From an uncultured bacterium (GTDB lineage Bacteria; Cyanobacteriota; Vampirovibrionia; Gastranaerophilales; Gastranaerophilaceae): DNA of 13,249 bases. The position numbers and the translations under genes were made by a program. The notes under the pieces were generated by a model. That model searched no databases. It was given only the letters and a program-made list of their open reading frames with translations, and was not told the DNA's origin. Every line of letters starts with the position of its first letter. The stretch's first letter is position 1. Positions 7,885-13,249 of this stretch are shown here, one piece after another. Where the stretch lies: assembly GCA_902489575.1 (NCBI GenBank), contig CABUAQ010000050.1, positions 1 to 13,249 of the forward strand, written 5' to 3'.

Positions 7885-7890
7885 AGTATA
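7885..7890 (-). promoter_or_regulatory. Candidate -10 element very close to wecB start
   Basis: TATACT on the minus strand lies only 11 nt from the wecB ATG. If used, transcription would begin about 4 nt before the start codon, giving an almost leaderless mRNA. That would fit the absence of a Shine-Dalgarno sequence. No good -35 at 16-18 nt spacing is visible. Confidence 0.3.
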
Positions 7891-7967
7891 AAAAATATAA
7901 ATTTGCAATTGGATAAAACTGTATAAAAAATTACGCAAACAGCTAATTAAAAAATCATAGAATTGTT

Positions 7968-7973
7968 TATAAT
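7968..7973 (+). promoter_or_regulatory. Consensus -10 element for the glutaredoxin operon
   Basis: Perfect TATAAT 22 nt upstream of the ATG at 7996, with AAGGAG just after it. The -35 region (around 7945-7950) is poor, so the promoter may need an activator or may be weak. Confidence 0.45.
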
Positions 7974-7995
7974 AAGCACATAAGGAGAAAAATAA

Positions 7996-8232
7996 ATGAT
8001 AGATTTATTTATATTGGAAACCTGTCCATTCTGCCAAAAAGTAATGAATTTTTTAAAAGAAGAAAACATCAAGTACAACAAAATTGATACCGCAAACACA
8101 GACAATGTGCTGAAACTGCTTTCAATTGGCGGAAAAGATCAGGTACCGTTTTTATATAATCCGAAAACAAACGACAAAATATACGAATCAAATGATATTA
8201 TGACATACTTAAAAAATTATAAACAGGATTAA
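7996..8232 (+). CDS. Glutaredoxin
   Basis: A 78-residue thioredoxin-fold oxidoreductase that reduces disulfides or glutathione mixed disulfides. The dithiol active site CPFC is at residues 10-13 right after the first strand, the cis-proline is in QVPF (Pro51), and the C-terminal YESNDIMTYL (63-72) matches the glutathione-contacting end of the family. The length is typical of minimal bacterial glutaredoxins. The start is supported by AAGGAG about 8 nt upstream. It is followed after only 4 nt by the Hcp-like gene, so the two are almost certainly cotranscribed and perhaps translationally coupled. Whether the host makes glutathione cannot be judged here; a different low-molecular-weight thiol or a protein partner is possible. 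Confidence 0.92.
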   Translation: MIDLFILETCPFCQKVMNFLKEENIKYNKIDTANTDNVLKLLSIGGKDQVPFLYNPKTNDKIYESNDIMTYLKNYKQD

Positions 8233-8236
8233 CACT

Positions 8237-9844
8237 ATGCAAAATAACAATTACAACGAATACCAGACAACATATACAGATATTAACGAATGTACATCAA
8301 GGGGAGCATGCTCCATTTCCCCAACAATATCCTCATTACAAGAACTTGCTATGTTGTTTTTAAAGCAGCTAGCACACTACATCCTTCAACTCGAAGAATT
8401 AGGTGCAAGTAATAAGAATATTAAATATGAAATAATAACTGCTCTTGCAAGTCTTGTTTCAATAAATGAATTTAGCGAAAACCAATTATATTCCATCGTA
8501 ATGAAGGAATACTATCTTTTAGAAGATACAAAAAAAACTTATAAAATCCTCTGTAACAAAGAAAATCTCATCAGCCGAGAACTTAAACCTGTACAAAAAT
8601 TTAATACTACAACAACAATCTCCGAAGCAATAGCACTCGGTGAGAAAATTTTCCTAAAAAAATATAAAAGAAGAAGCCGTGAAGAAAAAAATCTTATAGA
8701 AATTCTACAAATAATTATAAAAAGCGTCAGCTTAAATATGATAAAACTAAATGATTTTAATGAATTTGACGAAGAAATATACCACCAAATTCTGGAAACT
8801 CTTAACACTTTTAACAATAAAAATATAACATGTGATGAAATTCTTACCAAAATATCAAAACTGGCTGAAATGGATCACAAACTACAGCTAAGGATAAGTG
8901 AAGTTCTATTAAAATCATTTAACGGAATAAACAAAATTAAAGTATCTCACTCAACCCAAAAAGGAAAAGCTATACTTGTTTCAGGTAATAATTTTTTTGA
9001 TTTACTTGATGTATTAAATGCAACAAAAGATAAAAATATTGATATTTATACACATTCAAATCTATTAATAACCCATGCTCTTAAAAAATTTCAGGAGTAT
9101 AAACACTTAAAAGGACACTACGGAGATACAACAGAAAACTGTATACTTGATTTTGCCACATTTCCAGGATCTATACTTTTGACAAAAAACTCAAGAAACA
9201 ACACCGAATATCTATACCGAGGCAGGTTATTTTCCAATGATTATATAGTACCGGACGGTGTTATCAAAATAGAAAATAATGATTATTCAACACTTATTAA
9301 CACTGCAGTCATCTCTAAAGGTTTTTCTAAGGGAAAAACAAAAGCCGAAACAAATCTTGGTTATAACGAAGAAGAAATAAACTCTAAATTCGAAGAAATA
9401 ATCACAAAACTAAATAATAATGAAATTGAAAAACTTTACATAATAGGAATAGATGCACACCTTATAGCACAAAAAGAGTATTTTAATGAAATGTTTGAGA
9501 ATTTGAAGCAAAATGAGTTCGTAATCAGTTTTGGTTATGAAAGCAACAAAAGTAACATAATGACAATAAATACAGGAAATTACATACCGCTTGTTTCAAA
9601 TATCCTAAAAAAACTATTTGCAAAATATCCGATATCAAGTGAAAAAATAACATTTTTCTTTACCACTTGTGATGTTATGACAATCTCCAGTATTGTAACT
9701 CTTAAAGACAACAACGCAAAAAATATCTATATGGCAAAATGTCCGCCAACACTTGTTAATCCGTCAGTATATGAAACTCTGATTAAAAAATATAATATTC
9801 ACACTACCAGCTCGGCAGACAAAGATCTGCAAAAAATCAGATGA
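8237..9844 (+). CDS. Hybrid-cluster-protein (Hcp) homologue lacking the cluster ligands
   Basis: A 535-residue protein clearly homologous by eye to Hcp (prismane protein, 'hydroxylamine reductase'; about 550 residues), an NO- and hydroxylamine-reducing metalloenzyme. Matching blocks are KAILVSG (244-250), YTHSNLL (271-277), HYGDTTEN (294-301), FPGSILLT (309-316) and the closing KNIYMAKCPPTLVNP block (495-509). The ligand positions of the hybrid cluster are changed: His to Asn251, Glu to Asn275, Cys to Ser319, the persulfide Cys to Ile405, two further Cys lost near 432 and 447-448, and Glu to Asp479. Of the four N-terminal Cys of the second cluster only two remain (C19, C25). The frame is intact, with AGGA upstream and a terminator after it, so it is not decaying. 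A non-enzymatic or different redox role is inferred; the glutaredoxin partner suggests thiol chemistry. Confidence 0.85.
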   Translation: MQNNNYNEYQTTYTDINECTSRGACSISPTISSLQELAMLFLKQLAHYILQLEELGASNKNIKYEIITALASLVSINEFSENQLYSIVMKEYYLLEDTKKTYKILCNKENLISRELKPVQKFNTTTTISEAIALGEKIFLKKYKRRSREEKNLIEILQIIIKSVSLNMIKLNDFNEFDEEIYHQILETLNTFNNKNITCDEILTKISKLAEMDHKLQLRISEVLLKSFNGINKIKVSHSTQKGKAILVSGNNFFDLLDVLNATKDKNIDIYTHSNLLITHALKKFQEYKHLKGHYGDTTENCILDFATFPGSILLTKNSRNNTEYLYRGRLFSNDYIVPDGVIKIENNDYSTLINTAVISKGFSKGKTKAETNLGYNEEEINSKFEEIITKLNNNEIEKLYIIGIDAHLIAQKEYFNEMFENLKQNEFVISFGYESNKSNIMTINTGNYIPLVSNILKKLFAKYPISSEKITFFFTTCDVMTISSIVTLKDNNAKNIYMAKCPPTLVNPSVYETLIKKYNIHTTSSADKDLQKIR

Positions 9845-9845
9845 C

Positions 9846-9875
9846 AAAAAAGCACCCGCATAAACAGGTGCTTTT
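9846..9875. terminator. Bidirectional intrinsic terminator between Hcp-like gene and rpsG
   Basis: AAAAGCACC (9848-9856) pairs with GGTGCTTTT (9867-9875) around a 10-nt loop. The plus strand ends in four T residues, and the minus strand ends in six. The stem starts 4 nt after the Hcp-like stop and ends 21 nt from the end of rpsG, so it can serve both convergent operons. Confidence 0.9.
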
Positions 9876-9896
9876 AATACCATACCTGATAAAATA

Positions 9897-10367
9897 TTAG
9901 TATCTGTAATGAGCAAATGCCTTGTTTGCTTCAGCCATTTTGTGGGTATCTTCACGTTTTTTACAAGCAGCACCCTGACCGTTTGAAGCATCAATCAACT
10001 CATTAGTTAATTTATCAATAAATGATTTTCCGCCTCTTTTCTTAGCTGATTCAATCAACCAAGAAGAAGAAAGTGCAAAGCCTCTATCGGCTTTTACTTC
10101 AATAGGAACCTGATAAGTAGAACCACCGATACGACGAGCTTTAACTTCCAATAACGGAGTAGCATTTGTCATAGCCTTTTGGAAAATTTCGATAGGATCT
10201 TCATTAGTTCTTTCCTTAATTCTTTCCATAGTAGCATAGAAAATCTTTTCTGCTAATGATTTTTTACCGCGTCTCATAATCCTGTTGATGAATTTAGAAA
10301 TATCAACGCTATTATAAACCGGATCAGCTAAAGGTATTCTTCTTGCAGGTTTAGAACGTCTTGACAT
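9897..10367 (-). CDS. rpsG: 30S ribosomal protein S7
   Basis: Primary 16S rRNA-binding protein that nucleates assembly of the 30S head. The 156 residues match bacterial S7 throughout, from MSRRSKPARR to the AEANKAFAHYRY end, including NRIMRRGKKSLAEKI and the ARRIGGSTYQVPIEV beta-hairpin region (about 78-92). Its start codon overlaps the rpsL stop in TAATG, and a GGAGG Shine-Dalgarno sequence lies inside the rpsL 3' end, so the two are translationally coupled. Downstream the operon stops at a terminator. The usual fusA and tuf are not adjacent. Confidence 0.98.
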   Translation of the reverse strand: MSRRSKPARRIPLADPVYNSVDISKFINRIMRRGKKSLAEKIFYATMERIKERTNEDPIEIFQKAMTNATPLLEVKARRIGGSTYQVPIEVKADRGFALSSSWLIESAKKRGGKSFIDKLTNELIDASNGQGAACKKREDTHKMAEANKAFAHYRY

Positions 10368-10759
10368 TACTTCTTACCTCCTTTTCCCTTTGCATCTTTT
10401 TTAGCACCGTATTTAGATCTGCTTTGAGCACGATTAGCAACACCTGCAGTATCTAAAGTACCACGAACGATGTGATAACGAACACCAGGTAAATCCTTAA
10501 CACGACCACCTCTGATAAGAACAACACTGTGCTCTTGTAAGTTGTGACCGATACCCGGAATATATGAAGTAACTTCAAATCCGTTAGTCAATCTAACCCT
10601 TGCAACTTTTCTAAGTGCTGAGTTTGGTTTTTTAGGGGTTGTTGTGTAAACCCTTGTACATACACCACGTCTTTGAGGACAATTCATCAAAGCTGGAGAT
10701 TTTGTTTTGTCTTGAAGCTTTTTACGTTCAGAACGTACAAGCTGATTAATAGTTGGCAT
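10367..10759 (-). CDS. rpsL: 30S ribosomal protein S12
   Basis: Decoding-centre protein of the small subunit. The 130-residue product carries the conserved TTTPKKPNSALRK (40-51 region) and GGRVKDLPGVRYH (84-96). Lys43 and Lys88, the residues whose substitution gives streptomycin resistance in other bacteria, are both wild type. The C terminus is the usual basic Lys/Gly-rich tail. AAGGAG lies 5 nt before the ATG at 10759. It is the first gene of a short rpsL-rpsG operon preceded by a leader of about 125 nt. Confidence 0.98.
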   Translation of the reverse strand: MPTINQLVRSERKKLQDKTKSPALMNCPQRRGVCTRVYTTTPKKPNSALRKVARVRLTNGFEVTSYIPGIGHNLQEHSVVLIRGGRVKDLPGVRYHIVRGTLDTAGVANRAQSRSKYGAKKDAKGKGGKK

Positions 10760-10787
10760 AATTTCTCCTTTTTCAATTTACCAATTT

Positions 10788-10819
10788 GCCCATACATAAG
10801 CCTGCTTGGGAGCTTGGGC
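10788..10819 (-). promoter_or_regulatory. GC-rich structured leader of rpsL mRNA
   Basis: An unusually GC-rich island in the AT-rich leader. GCTTGGG occurs twice in direct repeat (10804-10810 and 10812-10818, plus-strand reading). GCCCA (10788-10792) can pair with TGGGC (10815-10819), enclosing an AAGC/GCTT pairing, or CCC (10789-10791) can pair with GGG of the first repeat. The alternative pairings and position, ending 17 nt before the Shine-Dalgarno sequence, suggest a translational or attenuation control element, such as a ribosomal-protein autoregulatory site. I recognise no known family. Confidence 0.45.
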
Positions 10820-10890
10820 GTCGCAACCCGGCCTAATCACATTATACTAACCGTCAAATCCAGCACGAAAATTTCGGACAGTACACTACT

Positions 10891-10919
10891 ATAAAACATC
10901 AAGCAAAGGCCGTTGTCAA
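10891..10919 (-). promoter_or_regulatory. Sigma70-type promoter of rpsL-rpsG
   Basis: On the minus strand a perfect TTGACA (-35, 10914-10919) is followed after 17 nt by TTTTAT (-10, 10891-10896). Overlapping it is TATAGT at a 20-nt spacing. A consensus TATAAT further downstream (10841-10846) has only a poor -35 (TTCGTG). The upstream promoter would give a leader of about 125 nt. Confidence 0.6.
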
Positions 10920-10972
10920 CACTATATATGAAATTTAGATGTTAAATAACAAACTTCTTTACAAATAATATC

Positions 10973-11374
10973 CTACCTTACAGAACGGTCAATAATCTCT
11001 GAGACCCAATAAATCCGTGGGAATTTTCCTAATGCGCTGAAAATTGAGAAATATATAACTAAACAAGACAAAAACAATTGAATAAGTGAATAATCAAAAA
11101 ACACCGGCTTATTTAGCAAAAATGAAATTTGAGCAGCTAAGTAATTAACGAATGGAATATATGATAAAAACTTCAACACCAATTCCAATGCCATACTTAG
11201 AACAAGAAACAGTAAAGATATGAAAATCGATTGAAAGACATTATACTTTACAAATATAGAGGGATTCCGTTTTCTAAAATACATAATTACGCAATAAATA
11301 AGCCCTGCCCACCCCGCAGTAACATACGTAAGGACAGAAATCAATCTATCGAAGAACCCGACAGAACGTGACAT
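10973..11374 (-). CDS. Tic20-like integral membrane protein
   Basis: 133 residues with about four transmembrane segments (roughly 12-32, 42-66, 72-88 and 96-115). The FDRLISVLTYV opening, NPSIFVKYNVFQSIFISLLF centre and short polar ends resemble the cyanobacterial Tic20/Ycf60 family, whose plastid members act in protein import and whose bacterial role is unclear. This is a by-eye family match without catalytic motifs to confirm it; a DUF4870-type small membrane protein is an alternative. Its ATG overlaps the TPR stop codon in TAATG, with a GGAGAGG Shine-Dalgarno sequence, so the two are translationally coupled and may work together at the membrane. Confidence 0.6.
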   Translation of the reverse strand: MSRSVGFFDRLISVLTYVTAGWAGLIYCVIMYFRKRNPSIFVKYNVFQSIFISLLFLVLSMALELVLKFLSYIPFVNYLAAQISFLLNKPVFFDYSLIQLFLSCLVIYFSIFSALGKFPRIYWVSEIIDRSVR

Positions 11375-12429
11375 TATACCTCTCCGCGTACAGATTTCAC
11401 ATAATCATCTACAACTTGCGAATAAATCAGCCTGTATTCATCGTTATCCGGCGCAATAGCAATCGATGCTCTATAAGATGAAATTGCCTGCTCAATATCA
11501 TTATTTAAATAATGAGCATTTCCGAGCAATAAATAAGTTTCAGGGTTGTTCGGCTGAACCTGCAGAGCCTTCTTATATAACTCAATTGCCTCACTTATAC
11601 GGTTGGTACTTGAATACAAATTAGCTAAAAGAACAATAGCATTTGGCTGTTTAGGTTCACACTCAATTGCCTTTTTAAACATTTCTTCTGCCATTTCAAT
11701 TTCTTTAAACTCTGTCAAAGAAATAGCATAACAAATATAAATTTTATACTTATCTTCAGTCATAGAAAGAGCTTTTTCATAATAAGAATAAGCCTGCTTC
11801 TTATCTTTCATTAAAGTAAGAGCATTTGCTATACAAACCGCCACAAGTTCATTGTCAGGATTGAGCACAAATACTTTTTTAAACAATTTCAATGCAGTTT
11901 CATAATCAAACAACTTGAAACAAACATTGCCCATATCAATGAGAGCATTAACGTTCTCAGGATCCAAGGACAAAGCTTTTTCATAATAAGCCTTTGCCTC
12001 TACATAATCTTCAATATCCTGATACAATAAAGCAATCGCATTATAAATTTCCGGATTGGAAGCATTTAAATCGATTGCACGATTATAATAAAATAACGCC
12101 TTTGAAAAATTTTTCCACTCTGCAAACACATTACCAATATTATAATAAATCAAAAAGTTTTTTGGATTAACTTCAAGAGCCTTATTGTAATATGAAAGAG
12201 ATTTCCTAAAATCCCGTTCATAAAACCACATAGTTCCCATACCGACAAGCGCCTGAACATCATCAGGTTTTATCGCCAACAAACTGTCCAAAACAGATAT
12301 AACTTTATCGTAATCTTGCTGTTGAAGGTACAATTCCGAAAGTGCATGATAATTCTCAACATTGTTCGGTTCTTTTGCCATTTTAACGACTAACTCGTTA
12401 ATCTTCTCATTTAAACTCAAATTTTCCAT
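11374..12429 (-). CDS. Nine-repeat TPR protein
   Basis: A solenoid protein for protein-protein contacts. Counting from the ATG at 12429 (351 residues), nine contiguous repeats of exactly 34 residues run from 23 to 328 without any insertion, each with the W/Y-G-A-Y-A-P-like TPR pattern (for example YYNKALEVNP, YYEKALSLDP). There is no signal peptide or membrane helix, so it is cytosolic unless recruited. The frame stays open upstream to a TTG at 12498, with ATGs at 12468 and 12447. The 12429 start is preferred because the TPR capping helix begins there and 12468 falls in a dyad, but none of the starts has a good Shine-Dalgarno sequence. It is coupled to the downstream Tic20-like gene. The specific partner cannot be read from the sequence. 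Confidence 0.85.
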   Translation of the reverse strand: MENLSLNEKINELVVKMAKEPNNVENYHALSELYLQQQDYDKVISVLDSLLAIKPDDVQALVGMGTMWFYERDFRKSLSYYNKALEVNPKNFLIYYNIGNVFAEWKNFSKALFYYNRAIDLNASNPEIYNAIALLYQDIEDYVEAKAYYEKALSLDPENVNALIDMGNVCFKLFDYETALKLFKKVFVLNPDNELVAVCIANALTLMKDKKQAYSYYEKALSMTEDKYKIYICYAISLTEFKEIEMAEEMFKKAIECEPKQPNAIVLLANLYSSTNRISEAIELYKKALQVQPNNPETYLLLGNAHYLNNDIEQAISSYRASIAIAPDNDEYRLIYSQVVDDYVKSVRGEV

Positions 12430-12467
12430 GTCTTTATTGTATCCCATAACCACATTTTTGTAAATCA

Positions 12468-12485
12468 TATTAACAGATGTTAATA
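12468..12485. promoter_or_regulatory. Operator-like dyad upstream of the TPR gene
   Basis: TATTAACAGATGTTAATA has 8-bp perfect inverted arms around a 2-nt centre. A possible minus-strand -10, TATGAT, overlaps its edge (12465-12470). It is the size and symmetry of a binding site for a dimeric repressor. It also resembles the TAACA-N5-TTAA motif seen upstream of other genes in the window. Confidence 0.45.
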
Positions 12486-12512
12486 ATGAGTTATGCAATA
12501 CTATTACATACT

Positions 12513-12543
12513 AAAAGGGCTCTCGGGATATTCCCGAGAGCCC
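12513..12543 (-). terminator. Strong intrinsic terminator after the coiled-coil gene
   Basis: Perfect 11-bp stem, GGGCTCTCGGG and its complement, with a 5-nt loop, followed by TTTT on the minus strand. It starts 14 nt beyond the stop at 12558 and insulates the TPR operon. It is the most stable hairpin in the window. Confidence 0.93.
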
Positions 12544-12557
12544 AGGCAAACCTATTT

Positions 12558-13142
12558 TTAGCCCCCACCGGTATAGTTTGGAGCCAAGTTCTTGGCATCT
12601 GCTTTTTCCATATCCTGACAAGCTTTGTAATCGGCTTGAGCAATTTGAATTTGAGATTCCAATGAGTCTTTTTCTGTTTGAAGTGAATCTTCTTCCATTT
12701 TCAATGGTTCTAGCAACATGTCATTCAAGTCTTCGTACTTAGATTCGATTTCCATCTTAGCCTGAGCAATGCAAATTTCATTGTTAGATTTCATCTGGTT
12801 CATAGCATTTTGATAGTCTAACCATTGTGATTGTTGCTCCTGAGTTAAACCACTAACAAAATCTTGGGTACCGCCACCAGCTAAAAGTGTCTTACCAGCA
12901 TCTCCTAAAGCACCCAATAAAGAAGACTGTAAATTGTTCTGAGCAAACATAGAACCATATTGAGACTGAAGAGATAAATTATTTAATTCGAATTTCTTTT
13001 GAGTCTCTAGCATTTTGCTTGTAGTTTCAATCTGGCGAGTTGCACGTCTCAACCTGGATTGGACGCGCATCATGCGAGATTGAAGGTCTCTGACCCTCCT
13101 GCCCGCAGCCAATTTTCCAAATGCGCCTAATAAGAAACTCAT
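12558..13142 (-). CDS. Coiled-coil protein of unknown function with SLQTE C-terminal signature
   Basis: 194 residues. There is a short hydrophobic, Gly-rich N terminus (MSFLLGAFGKLAAG), then a strongly basic helix (residues 15-37: Arg-rich, RMMRVQSRLRRATR), a Gln/Asn-rich middle with a GALGDAG...LLAGGG linker (77-91), a long acidic helix (about 120-180) containing EEDSLQTEKDSLESQ, and a flexible tail ending in TGGG. There is no signal peptide or standard membrane helix. Heptad-like spacing suggests an oligomer. The family is not one I can name with a function, but I associate it from memory with recurrent Gastranaerophilales proteins. The SLQTE block (153-157) recurs near the end of the 728-residue protein. 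Start at 13142 has AAGGA about 10 nt upstream, and a strong terminator follows. Confidence 0.85.
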   Translation of the reverse strand: MSFLLGAFGKLAAGRRVRDLQSRMMRVQSRLRRATRQIETTSKMLETQKKFELNNLSLQSQYGSMFAQNNLQSSLLGALGDAGKTLLAGGGTQDFVSGLTQEQQSQWLDYQNAMNQMKSNNEICIAQAKMEIESKYEDLNDMLLEPLKMEEDSLQTEKDSLESQIQIAQADYKACQDMEKADAKNLAPNYTGGG

Positions 13143-13176
13143 TGTTACAAAATCCTTGTGTTTGTGTCCTCGTATT

Positions 13177-13240
13177 TATATAAAGTATTTACTATCTTGA
13201 TAATTGCTATTTTATTAAATTCATGTTAAGAAATGTTACA
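13177..13240 (-). promoter_or_regulatory. Promoter region of the coiled-coil gene with direct-repeat motif
   Basis: On the minus strand TATATA (13177-13182) is a likely -10, about 34 nt before the start codon. Upstream lies TGTAACATTTCTTAACA (13224-13240), two TAACA units 10 bp apart. The spacing of motif to -10 (about 41 nt) is close to that upstream of the 728-residue gene (about 42 nt). No good -35 is visible, which fits activator dependence; this is inference. Confidence 0.4.
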
Positions 13241-13249
13241 CTTCAATTA

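Noticed and set aside
8237..9844. The Hcp homologue as an active hydroxylamine reductase
   Set aside because: Overall similarity would give this label, but the cluster ligands needed for catalysis are not present.
10788..10850. A tRNA or small RNA gene in the GC-rich segment upstream of rpsL
   Set aside because: No cloverleaf, T-loop or CCA-type ends can be folded; the position between promoter and ribosome binding site fits a leader better.
11374..12498. TPR gene starting at the TTG at 12498
   Set aside because: The added residues match nothing in the TPR fold, lie over the operator-like dyad and a candidate -10, and the TTG has no ribosome binding site.

Overview
The window is AT-rich bacterial chromosome, densely coding, with no tRNA, rRNA, CRISPR array, IS element or phage gene that I could see. 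The best guess for the source is a gut-type member of Gastranaerophilales ('Melainabacteria', the non-photosynthetic sister group of Cyanobacteria). That is inference from the low GC, a Tic20-like membrane protein, and two long helical proteins (start sites 5234 and 13142) whose termini I associate with that group. No sequence search was possible.

Layout. Positions 43-2905 (minus strand) hold a three-gene unit: glucose-6-phosphate isomerase (pgi), a small secreted protein of unknown function, and thioredoxin reductase (trxB). Positions 3048-5790 (minus) hold a 728-residue low-complexity protein with helical ends and, upstream and separated by a terminator, a 120-residue Ser/Gly/Tyr-rich protein. 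A 195-bp divergent intergenic region with nested dyads leads to a plus-strand gene (5986-6633) for an exported, membrane-anchored protein. It converges on wecB (6743-7873, minus; UDP-GlcNAc 2-epimerase, envelope polysaccharide precursor). Divergent from wecB is a two-gene plus-strand operon: a glutaredoxin (7996-8232) and a full-length hybrid-cluster-protein (Hcp, 'hydroxylamine reductase') homologue (8237-9844). That homologue appears to have lost essentially all ligands of the hybrid iron-sulfur cluster. A bidirectional terminator separates it from the convergent rpsL-rpsG operon (10759 to 9897, minus), which is not followed by fusA or tuf. Next comes a minus-strand pair, a nine-repeat TPR protein and a Tic20-like membrane protein joined by a TAATG overlap. 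Last is a 194-residue coiled-coil protein (12558-13142) with a strong terminator.

How the genes relate. The neighbourhood mixes housekeeping (sugar phosphate metabolism, thiol redox, ribosome) with envelope or surface functions (wecB, exported proteins, the two helical proteins). The least explained parts are the cluster-less Hcp homologue paired with a glutaredoxin, and the two helical proteins, which share a C-terminal SLQTE-centred signature. A short direct-repeat motif, TGTAACA-N3/4-CTTAACA and variants, lies upstream of several genes and may mark a common regulator.
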